From Chromera velia (taxonomy: Eukaryota > Sar > Chromeraceae): a DNA stretch of 32,500 nucleotides. The stretch is from the NCBI GenBank assembly GCA_018398765.1, contig JAHBMJ010001210.1:1-32500 (forward strand), read 5' to 3'. Positions 22,642 to 32,500 of the stretch are shown here, piece after piece; within the stretch, counting starts at the first letter, position 1; every line of letters starts with the position of its first letter. The notes beneath the pieces are model-generated. The model was not told the origin of the DNA. It ran no database searches and saw only the letters and a program-made list of their open reading frames with translations. Made by a program: the position numbers and the translations under genes.

Positions 22642-24260
22642 ATGACTTGTCTGATTGTCGAAGGTGGAGATGGAACTCCCAAGTCATGGGAGAGCACGGT
22701 CTTCTGAGTATATCAAGAGATCTGCGAGTACCTTGTGAGATGGCCGCAGGGTCGATTGGGCTTCCGGTGATGCGCTCTTGGTGTTTGTATGTATGTTTGG
22801 GTGTATGTACTTGATTGACCGGGTGTTTGTCTTTATTAAATTTTTTTTTCTCTTTACTCCTTCCTCATAAAAACCAGTTAATCATATTGCGAACACAAAC
22901 TTAAACCCTTGTGGTTTCCCCTTCCCTTGGTGACTGATTTGTAATATAGATTGTTTTGATCGAGTTGTCACTTTGCCTTCGGGCGGTGTAAGCCAGTGTA
23001 GATCTTTGAAAGAGTCTGTCATTAACCCTGTTTCTTCTCTTATTACCTCTCATCCATCCTTGCTCTTACCCTCTTTTTGGATTGATTCAGAATTCAATGT
23101 ATGAATGTGGTGTGCGCGTGTACCGAGCGCTTATGTCTCCATGCACCTCCGCAGATGTGGTGTGCCTTGAGGCGAATCGATCCGATTGGCATGCAGGCTT
23201 CCTCATCCCCCCCCCCCCCNCCCCCCCCCCCATAAATATGTGCTCTGGGTTGTCCTCAAAGCCTTGTTAATGGCTTGGGATCTGGCGTTGCTAGCCTGAG
23301 ATCTAGGATTTAACTCTCAATCATCATCATTATCATCAGATGTTGAATTGATTAGAAAAATTTTAGAAAAAATTCTAATTGAAATTTAATTCGAATAAAT
23401 TTCAGACATCATTAAAACATCATATATTTTTTGCATTTAAAACTTCATAAGTAATGGAGAATCAATCAATCAATCTATCTAGGGAGAGGGAGTATATATG
23501 CAAACCAACAGCTGGTTTAAGGTTGATTAATCTAAAATTGATGAAAACTGTACTACTGTACGACGTACTATAGAGAAAAAGTATACGCTAGCCTTTAATA
23601 TGGTTACTGTCATCTAGACTGTTAGTCATGTAGAGGTTGTTGCATCATAATGATTCACTGGCATCTAGACTGGCATAAAAAAAGACTATACCAATTCTCA
23701 CGCAAAGCATGCATTTTTCTGGCTAGTTTTTTAGGCATTTTTTTGTTTGATTGCAATCAAATCAGTGAATGGAATTAAGTACTCATTTCGTCATATTTTG
23801 GGTGCGATGAAGACAAACATGTCATACGCGTGCAGACAGCTCGATCATTTCATGTAGACTCAGTACTAGACTGTGAAACCACCGACCTGGATGCACCTAC
23901 TCAACACGAACACTTCAATAGCGATGCAGGACGGACACACGGTGGCGGGTGCATGCAAGTCCACTCAGAGACTGAATATAAGATTTACAAGAGAGGCAGC
24001 TACGCAGACCTGGACGGAGACTCGAAAGTCACTGGAAGGCCACGGATCGATCGGGATTTCGGTCTTCGAACATGCATGCATGAATACTTGTACTCCCGCT
24101 CCATCCGACCCTCCATCCGCCTAGTCGCATACACTGCCTTACTCGTGTCCCTCCTCTCTTTTCAGTATCCCCGAATTCCCTTCTCAAGATTGTGCCACTT
24201 CTCCCGCTGGAGCCACCGACATTCAGGACCCCAATCGAGGAATGCGATTGATCAAGTTTT
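22642..24260. other. Intergenic stretch, partly AT-rich, with a poly-C run
   Basis: The first 600 bases are GT-rich and T-rich, without frames of note. A poly-C run with an ambiguous base fills 23207-23231 (N at 23220), so its length is not reliable. Directly after it, 23275-23340 ends in an ATC-repeat tail (CAATCATCATCATTATCATC) behind GAGATCTAGGATTTAACTC, which could be a further SINE 3' end. About 23330-23830 is AT-rich. About 23830-24260 has coding-like composition but is most simply the 3' flank of the minus-strand gene that ends at 24261. Confidence 0.45.
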
Positions 24261-25962
<1,702 letters not shown>

Positions 25963-26571
25963 CTTTTGAAGGCACTGAGCAACAGTTGTTTCCTATATAT
26001 ATATATATATATATACGATACTCTGGTTCGAGATTCGAGCACGTGACACGCAGGCACGAAACAGATACAGATCGAATACGCGGGAAACGAAACTCGTCTG
26101 CACCTTCAGTGAACTGTTCTCTTACGGGCTACCTTCGTCTTTGTAGGCAGATCGTTCGAGTTCACAGAATTCGACATGCATGCAGAAATATGTAAGATTC
26201 GGCTTCGATGAACGTGGCTTTCACCCACGCGCGATTTGAGTGTGGCGGGGGGGGCGCTTATAATTAAGTGCGTGTGACAATTAATCAATCACATGATTGA
26301 CCCCCGCCCCCCCCCAGCATCATGCTTTGACGAAATTAAGCCATGCAGTCCGAATTCTGTGAGCACTCGGAATCTCATGCATGCAACAGTCAACAGGAAC
26401 GATCTGCCTGCAAAACAAGAAGGTAACCCGTAAGAGAACAGTTGACGAAGTTGCAGACGAGTTTCGTGTCCTGCGTATTCGATCTGTATCTGTTTCGTGC
26501 CTGCGTGTCACGTGTGCGAATCTCGAACCAGAGTATCGTAGGAGACAACTGTTGCTCAGTGCCTTGAAAAG
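25963..26571. promoter_or_regulatory. Bidirectional promoter region between the paired secreted-protein genes
   Basis: 609 bases separate the two start codons. The 190 bases next to each ATG are inverted copies of each other, so both genes should respond to the same factors. Shared blocks include CACGTGACACGCAGGCACG in the left arm (CACGTGACACGCAGGCACG in reverse complement on the right), ACAGATACAGATCGAATACG and GAGAACAGTT. CACGTG is an E-box-like core in both arms. The centre has TCAATCACATGATTGA, a short palindrome. No TATA box is shared; only the left arm has the TA repeat. Confidence 0.55.
25994..26015. repeat. TA dinucleotide repeat
   Basis: Eleven TA units about 30 bases upstream of the minus-strand start codon. 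The matching position in the other palindrome arm (near 26540) has only TA followed by CGATACTCTGG in reverse complement, so the expansion happened after the arms arose or were last equalised. Confidence 0.9.
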
Positions 26572-27590
26572 ATGGTCAAGCTTGCCGGAGTCACTCTTGC
26601 TGCAGCTCTTGCTGTTGGAACTCAGGGTCAGTCGGTTGGGCTCCTCTCAAGCTGTTCTTACTCTTTTCGTAAGTGCTTCCACCTGCGATCTGACAAAAGT
26701 ACGCTATCGCGTAAACTGTTCATCTTGATTGCCTGCAGCCTTCCCTATGGATGACCTCAAGCTCGGCGAGAACCCCCTTGACTTGAAGTTCGACTTCTTT
26801 GCCAAGGAGGAGAAGGATGGAAGGGACAAGAAACCGGAGCCTTTCAACTGTGAGGGTCAGCAGGTTTTCTTGTGCGCCTTCGTAAATCACTTCTGTGAAG
26901 TTTCTCTACTGTAGTTTTTGCCGCCTCCATTGCTCGTCGTCTTCCCATATGCTACCAGTGAGCCTCCTTAGTACGCGTGAGTTTTGTGCCATTCTATTCA
27001 TGACTGGCCTTGCAGAATTTCTGCTCTCGGAGGAGTTCGAGAACGGGTTCACAGTTGAACCCTCCATCAAGGCTGACTGTGAGGATCAGATGTTCCAGTC
27101 CGGCACGGTTTCAGGCTGCAACAATGACATGGACGAGTTTGTCTTTGGAGAGACTCGGCGCATGTTCGCCAGATACGAGCTTGGCGGTGTGAGTTCGGGA
27201 GAAAATGTGACTTTCGGCAACTGCCTCGTGGACATTTCCCTGGCTCCTCGGATCGATGAGTCTGCAATCATCCCGACGAACCTCTGGTTTGAGTTCTTCA
27301 ACAGCGATGTCAAAATCTCCGGTGCCTCTGCAGCAGCGATGCCCGTCCCTGAGCAGTGGCATTTTGAGATTTCCCACAGTGGCCAGTCTGTTCGGTTCAC
27401 TGCGGATGAGTGCACTCTGGGTGACATTCCCGGTGGCTCTGGATTTCAGATTCTTGTGGACTCCAAGTCTCTGGGGGATACCATCTTCCCCACCCAGAAT
27501 CAGGCTCTCGTCCGCGCATCCACCAACTTCCTCTTTGACTGCGGGCTCAGTGGCGAGGACACACAGGACTTCAGACTGATCTTCCCGTAA
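26572..27590 (+). CDS. Secreted Cys-rich protein, member B of a paralogous pair (3 exons)
   Basis: Exons: 26572-26626, 26739-26855, 27016-27590. The joins are GT-AG, both phase 1, giving 248 residues ending in TAA. Exon 1 encodes the signal peptide MVKLAGVTLAAALAVGTQ, differing from the partner gene by one residue and one base in 55. Exon 2 gives FPMDDLKLGENPLDLKFDFF and a Lys/Glu-rich segment. Exon 3 is the main domain, with Cys in ADCED, VSGC, GNCLVD, ADEC and FDCGL; with the Cys ending exon 2 this makes six, all matched in the partner. No membrane anchor is seen after the signal peptide, so secretion or a place in a wall or matrix is likely. Family not recognised. Confidence 0.78.
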
Positions 27591-28197
27591 TCGCATGTCC
27601 AGTGTGCCAAGACCTCCGTTGACGTTCTGCTCTTTTTCCATCATGTCAGCATGATGCATTTGCTGCGTTTGCGTCTCGGAGGGTGATCGGATCAGATAGA
27701 GATCTCCGCTGCTGGAGTCGCTGGACGTCTCTCCCTTCTTCAGTCTTCTGCAACCAGCTGCGCCTTGCAGACAAGAAAGGGGGAGAGGGGTCCGTTTGAA
27801 ATATGCTCGTGTGAAATAGCAGCGAGGAAACCTTTGCATGGTGTACGACGATGCATGTCCTGCATGTCCGTTCGTGAATCTGTTCCTGTATGATGTCACA
27901 CACATGGTGATCTTCCCTCTGGTCCCCTCATTCAAGTGAAATGCGTGTCCGCTGGCTCTTTCTCAAAAGTGTGTGAGAGTGAATGCTGAGCCCAAAACAG
28001 TCCACATGATTACATGAACGCAAACCACCTTCATCAGTATCATTACATCAAGGACGTGGATGATTCACGCACGTGCATGGAACAGGCTGCAAACAAATAA
28101 TCGCATCATATAAGCGTTGAACTCAATAACCAACAGCTAGCCAGACCGTCAGCATATTATCAGCCGAGTGTTTTTTATTTCAAAATTGTTCTAGCTA
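27591..28197. other. 3' flank and intergenic stretch
   Basis: The first 350 bases are coding-like in composition but probably belong to the 3' UTR and flank of the secreted-protein gene. A long minus-strand frame runs from 27935 back through exon 3, but it is the antisense of a well supported exon. From about 28080 the sequence becomes AT-rich. Confidence 0.5.
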
Positions 28198-28467
28198 GGT
28201 GTGATCTGTAAAGTTTTAAAGTGAAATAAAGTTTAAAGTGTGGTTTAAGTCCGTGAACTCTAAATTGAACTCTAAAATATAACTTTTGAAACGCACTTTA
28301 AATTATTTTTTACATACATTAAAAAATGTGTTAAAAGGCTAAACAATCCTAAATAACACATCGACGTGTTCAAGTTTTTTGTTCTTAAAGTTTTAAAACT
28401 AAAGAAGTTTTAAAGTCTAAAGTCTGTGGTTAGACTTTATTATAAAAATAACTTTACAGATCATACC
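28198..28467. mobile_element. MITE with TA target site
   Basis: The ends are GGTGTGATCTGTAAAGTT at 28198 and, inverted, GGTATGATCTGTAAAGTT from 28467. The match continues imperfectly inward over ATAAAGT blocks. TA flanks both ends (28196-28197 and 28468-28469). At 270 bp and without coding capacity it fits a Tc1/mariner-type MITE. The hAT target duplication overlaps its right end, so the hAT inserted at its edge later. Confidence 0.65.
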
Positions 28468-28879
28468 TAGTGTTAGTGACCATATTTGATTTGATTATAT
28501 TTGATTTGATTTGATTTGATTTGAGCTTCAACCTCAAATATTTGATATTTGAGATAAGATTTGAGGTTAACCTCTTAGGGTTCCTCACTGAGTTACTAAC
28601 TTACTGTCACTCTAATCATTTTTCTCATAACAATAGTTATCAGAACATTTCTGATGTGTGTTTCAAAAATTTAAAAAAATATATATAAAATTATAACTTA
28701 TCAGTTCCGTAAAAAAAATATGCCTGTGTGGTAGTGTATATACACTAGTCACTGACACTCACTCTAGTACTAATAGAGATTAAGAACGTAAAATTGATAG
28801 ATTTAAAATTGCATATGACTTTTTGTTGATACGATAAAGTTAGAGCACGTACCAAAATTGAGGTGACAATCATTCAGCT

Positions 28880-30720
28880 TTATGGCACTTCCTTTTCCTC
28901 TTCTTCATGATCACTTTCTTCAATGTGAATCGAATCGATCGGTGGTGGGAGCTGCTGAGAGCTTTTTCTCTGGCTTTTTGGCAAAGGGGGGGCACTCTGG
29001 AAGGTTATGGTAGATTTTAAGCTTAGAATGACACAAAATATGAACAAAAACAGATTTTTGCGAGCCAGTCCGGCAACCTGGAGCTCCGCCTGGTCAAATT
29101 ACGTCAAAATCTGGTGTTTTTAAAGTGTAGGCTACGTGGTTACTTTGGGTTACCCCCTTTTTATCTTTGTCATACAAAGAGGTTACAGGTTACCCGGTTA
29201 CAAACATTTTAACCTCAGTAACCAACCAAATTTTCAACTTTTAAAAACATTCAAAATAATGTTTAGAACACGTTTGAATACTTCTTAAAGGAGGTTACTT
29301 CATTTTTGAAGGGGGTCAAAAAAGGTTACGGGTTACCCGGTTATGGGGGGTTTGGGGGCAAAGTGAGTGTGACACATCATTTTTCATCATTTTTGACCAT
29401 AACCTGAATTATTTAACAATTTTAAAGCCAGTTTTGTGAGTAACTAAACGTAACGAATCGATTGGCACCACTTTTGACTGATGGTTACATGTCATACGTT
29501 GTAGGGGGGGGGTGTAAGGTCAGTAACCATGGTGTAACCGGCTGAAGTGCCCCCCCCTAGCTTTTCAGCTTTCCAGGAGTGGGTACTCCTGGGCTTCTAT
29601 TCGGTTGCGGAGACATGACAACGGGGTAAGACAGAGAACCGCGCATACGTTTGGTATTGCTGTTGGTGTTGGAACCGTCTTATTTCTGGGCAGCTAAGCA
29701 TCCAGAGTTGGTAAGTTCGGCTACCCTCTGTGCCGCGCCAAAGCCAACAACAAGCCCCTTGTAACACTGTTGGAGGTGAATATAGAGAGGTTGGTAGCCT
29801 TCCTTACCCGGAGTGATGACTTTCTCAAGAGGGGGAAGTTTCCCCCCAGCCTTCTCAGCATTTGCGTCTGCGGCCGCCTCCTTTGGTTTCAAATTAGTCC
29901 TCCCGCCGGGCCCTGCAGGAGCGGCCCCCTCTCCAGCACTGTCAGCCTCCCTCCACACCGACAGGGAATATAGTCGGGGTCAGGGGCATGCTGCAATCTC
30001 TCATGGTTCACATCCAAAATATCCCAGTCATACAGCATGTCTCCAGTGGCGAATCGGTTAAAAGTGAGGTACCTCACCCGTGGATCCGTTTCGTAGACAA
30101 CAATCTGCTTTCCTGAATGCGACTTTCCTGAATGCGACCACATGTCAAGGGTGATCAACACTCGTCGGGTCGCTGCTTTTCTTAACCTATCTTTGATTGA
30201 CAGAATAATCTCGTTCTTCAGTGTTGGGAGCAGAAGTCTCTGCACCTTCCCCACAGACGGGAGATCATAGCGGGGGTCCAGTGCCTTGACCAGCTTTCGC
30301 AATGCCTCGTTTTATGTGAGATGAGGCCAGCCAGCACTGGCCAGAAAGTCAGTGGTCAGCATATCGCACTTGATTCTCTTCTCATGCGTCTCTACATATG
30401 GTGCGACCACGGCTTCTGCTTCATCTTTGGTGGGGAAAAACGTTCACACGTCAAGCTGTTTCGTCCCCCCCGCCCCCTTTGATCGCTTCTCCTATCTTTC
30501 TTAGAGTAGCTGCACATGTTTGTCAGACGTGATCGTCAAGCCATGCTGATTGATAAGGTGGGTTTGAAAAGAACTGGTTGCCGCTGCTGCATACTCACAG
30601 CCACAAATAGTTTCTCCTTCCCCCTCGGCTCCTTGTATTTTCACCTGACACTGAATCACATTTGCCCCTTTTTACACAGACCATATTTTTTTTGCGTACC
30701 CGGCTCTAAAAACAAATGCC
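28880..30720 (-). pseudogene. hAT transposase remnant with BED-type zinc finger
   Basis: Read on the minus strand from about 30690: KKIWSV, a TAA, then IQCQVKIQ...ETICGCEY...FQTHLINQHGLT, a degenerate BED zinc finger (30675 to about 30525). Next come FFPTKDEAEAVV and LTTDFLASAGWPHLT, a TAA at 30312-30314, and NEALRKLVKALDPRYDLPS...LITLDMWSHSGK, the conserved start of the hAT RNase H-like domain (DMW holds the first catalytic Asp). After this the typical core is missing; a segment of unclear origin leads to a proline/serine-rich stretch, a stop at 29690, the nested element, and a tail ending EESDHEEEEKEVP with TAA at 28880. At least three stops and a likely frameshift near 30440 show decay. 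The C-terminal hAT dimerisation domain is not recognisable, suggesting an internal deletion. Confidence 0.75.
28986..29557. mobile_element. Small element nested in the hAT transposase, GGTTAC-rich
   Basis: The left end GGGGGGGCACTCTGGAAGGTTA and the inverted right end GGGGGGGCACTTCAGCCGGTTA are similar. The interior repeats GGTTAC/GGTTACCCGGTTAC many times on both strands (29140-29220, 29300-29345, 29520-29540). It interrupts the reading frame between GVPTPGKLKS and PPLPKSQRKSSQQ on the minus strand. I see no clean target duplication and no coding frame, so the superfamily is open. Confidence 0.5.
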
Positions 30721-31179
30721 TCCTTCTTCCCGTTCGACCCTGTCAGATTGTGTGACATGTCTTACGGGGTGTAAAATGTTTGCAGACGCTCAAAAAGGGG
30801 GCCGTAAAAGATGTTTCCAGCACCAGAAAAGTTAACACAGCTATTCGGGAAAACGTTCAGCTGATCGGTTTACCTCTGCATGAAGTAAAAGGGGGTGAAA
30901 CGTCAATTTCAGTGCAGCTCAAAACGTTTTTTTTTTTTAGAGCAAACCATTAAGATTTAGGTTTTTTCATTTGAATTAGTATGTGTGACGGATCGGTACT
31001 TGCAAAAGTTTTTTCGGGACCTTCATATTTGAGGTTGAAAGTCATATTGATCAAATATTTGATCGTATTTTGATAGGTCTTTAAATACTAGGTCCTCCCT
31101 GACTGGATATTTGATTTGAGCTTAAGCCCTACCTCAAATCAAATCAAATCAAATCAAATCAAATCAAACATGGTCACTA

Positions 31180-31779
31180 TCTAGTGTTCCAGATTCCTGT
31201 TATATACTGTTAGATAATTAGAAGTGACTATAGAAGTGGGGTGGGTGTAGGAGAGCATGTCATGGTGACAGTCACGCATACAAACATATAAAAAGCATTA
31301 CCAACATTACCAACATTAGTCTGCGTTTATCTGTGTTCAGAGATCGTTCAGAGTCACTCACTTTTTAAGACTATTAAAAACTGTCGAGATAGATAGAGGT
31401 AGATTGATTTAGCGATATCAGATAAACAGATGTTTATAGCCCACGATATCATTAATTACCCTAATGCAGCGTTACTGCTTATATCAGGCTACACTCTGCT
31501 GCCTCCACGACGTGCACGTACTATATTAAAATACGTTAAACTTCCTTTAGTTTGTTTAAACTCCGGCTGCTCTAGGCCGGTTTGATACCTCGGGCTTGTA
31601 GTACCACGGTTTCTAAAATTGGTTGAAATTAACTTTGAATCTCTTTCCTGTCTCTTTCAATTACTGCGCTCTAAATTCCTTTAAATTGTTTCATCTTTGC
31701 ACAAAAAATAATGAAAAGCTTTATGGGGCCGTTCCCAAGTTTGCTTGCATCAGATGATCGAGTACGTGTATGTAACAAG
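31180..31779. other. Intergenic stretch
   Basis: AT-rich right flank of the hAT element. Short imperfect direct repeats (ACCAACATTACCAACATTA near 31300) are present. No gene, RNA gene or further transposon end was recognised. Confidence 0.5.
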
Positions 31780-31869
31780 TGATGATTGAGGGTTTTTTCA
31801 TGCATGCCGCATCTATGTAACAAGCTAGAGAGCTAGACGTGGCATGCATGAAAAAACCCTCAATCATCA
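31780..31869. repeat. Perfect 29-bp inverted repeat (hairpin)
   Basis: The arms 31780-31808 and 31841-31869 are exact reverse complements over 29 bases, with GAGGGTTTTTTCATGCATGC inside the left arm, separated by a 32-base loop. Direct repeats lie around it: TATGTAACAAG both before the left arm and in the loop, and AGCTAGAGAGCTAGA in the loop and after the right arm. No gene ends close by, so this is more likely a foldback mobile element than a terminator. Confidence 0.85.
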
Positions 31870-31970
31870 GCTAGAGAGCTAGAGTCCCATTGTCCCATTC
31901 CGTTGTCAGCTTTATATACTAAGCTGATTGCATGAGGCCCCTGCATATGGCATGTATGCGGAATGGCCTC

Positions 31971-32340
31971 GGAAAGCGAAGCGGGGGGCACTTAGAAAAC
32001 AGAAATACCCCAGCCCATGTGCATGCGTGCACGCTGTCTTTCGGCAAAAACCTGGCCCCAAAAGGCTGAATGTATGCCAAATATGCGTACGTCAGGTAGA
32101 CTTCAGACCCGATTACCCGATTTTAGCCCCAGAAAGCGAAGCGGGGAGCACTTACAAAATAGAAATACCCCAGCCCACGCATGGCCCCGGAAAGTGAAGC
32201 GGGAGGCACTTAGAAAACAGAAATACCCCAGCCCACGCATGCATGTACGCACAATGTCTTTCACTAAAAACCCGGCCCCGAAAGACTGAATGTGCGCTAA
32301 ATGTGCGTGCGTCAGGTGGGTTTCAGACCCGATCTGACGC
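31971..32340 (+). repeat. Higher-order tandem repeat (A-B, A-A-B)
   Basis: Unit A, about 47 bases (GGAAAGCGAAGCGGGGGGCA, then a part ending AGAAATACCCCAGCCCA), occurs at 31971, 32131 and 32189. Unit B, about 105 bases (from GCATGC through TGTCTTTC, CTGAATGT and CGTCAGGT to CAGACCCGAT), occurs at about 32018 and 32236, a shift of 218 bases. A further partial A starts near 32363. Open frames across it are repeat artefacts. The array may continue beyond the window. Confidence 0.8.
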
Positions 32341-32500
32341 ACTCCGTGCATCTCCGTGCGAATGGCCCGGAAAGCGAAATTTATTCTTGTTGCCCCTGCT
32401 TTAAATTTGGAAAGTGCCTCCTCAGCTGAATTGTCTTTCCGGGGCCGAGCTTGGCGTGCGTCAGATCTTCCTGTAAACGTCAGACGCAGCCATCCGTGTG

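Larger units (their letters stand above)
28474..31179 (-). mobile_element. hAT DNA transposon, decayed
   Basis: The 2,706-bp element starts TAGTGACCATATTTGATTTG and ends with the inverted TAGTGACCATGTTTGATTTG; TAGTG is a typical hAT terminus. The inverted ends extend over about 50 bases made of tandem TTTGA pentamers. The flanks CCTAGTGT (28466-28473) and TCTAGTGT (31180-31187) form an 8-bp target duplication with one mismatch, as expected for hAT. Inside are remnants of a minus-strand BED/hAT transposase and a smaller nested element (28986-29557). Stop codons in the transposase show that it is no longer autonomous. Confidence 0.85.

Noticed and set aside
27111-27935. Long minus-strand frame of 274 codons
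   Set aside because: It is antisense to exon 3 of the secreted-protein gene, whose splice sites, phases and paralog similarity are convincing; the frame itself resembles nothing.
28192-31187. hAT and MITE as one composite element
   Set aside because: Each has its own terminal repeats and its own target duplication (TA versus 8 bp), so two insertions are simpler.
31780-31869. Rho-independent-type terminator
   Set aside because: The setting is eukaryotic, no gene ends next to it, and the arms are too long.
31971-32340. CRISPR-like array
   Set aside because: Units A and B repeat without unique spacers of constant size, and the genome is eukaryotic.

Overview
The window looks like nuclear DNA from an intron-rich protist. 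The coding islands are near 50% GC. They carry GT-AG introns, long CT, CA and TA microsatellites, and AT-rich gaps filled with small transposons. All three stop codons act as stops, so the code is standard. The gene content is a giant UvrD-like helicase with TPR-like repeats (TRANK1 family), a caffeoyl-CoA-type O-methyltransferase, secreted Cys-rich proteins and a hAT element. With the architecture, this best fits an alveolate alga such as the chromerid Chromera velia. That assignment is an inference; no species-specific marker is visible.

Layout. 1-5.2 kb: poorly coding. It holds a probable minus-strand gene fragment (about 1127-2507), a compound microsatellite and two SINE-like copies. 5.2-6.1 kb: an unresolved plus-strand exon candidate. 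6161-7189 (minus): an intronless SAM-dependent O-methyltransferase. 7190-7932: a shared divergent intergenic region. 7933-21110 (plus): one gene of about 25 exons encoding roughly 2,500 residues. It has an SF1 helicase core with all main motifs, followed by a long helical, TPR-like C-terminal half. Reading frames and intron phases agree across almost every junction up to exon 18. 21.1-24.2 kb: an AT-rich gap with a MITE, a 54-bp tandem repeat and a lysine-rich reading frame. 24261-27590: two divergent three-exon genes for paralogous secreted proteins, head to head around an imperfect palindrome. 28.2-31.2 kb: nested transposons. These are a TA-flanked MITE, a 2.7-kb hAT element with 8-bp target duplications and a decayed BED/hAT transposase, and a third element inside the hAT. 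31.8-32.4 kb: a perfect 29-bp-arm hairpin and a higher-order tandem repeat running to the window end.

The most interesting signal is the palindromic gene pair. The 5' flank and signal-peptide exon are almost identical between the copies, with 1 mismatch in the 55 coding bases of exon 1. Similarity collapses just inside intron 1, and the mature proteins are strongly diverged. This is what gene conversion, or reuse of a promoter-plus-leader cassette, would leave. The second notable point is the helicase Walker A motif, which reads GRSGTGKM, with Met where Thr or Ser normally binds the magnesium ion.
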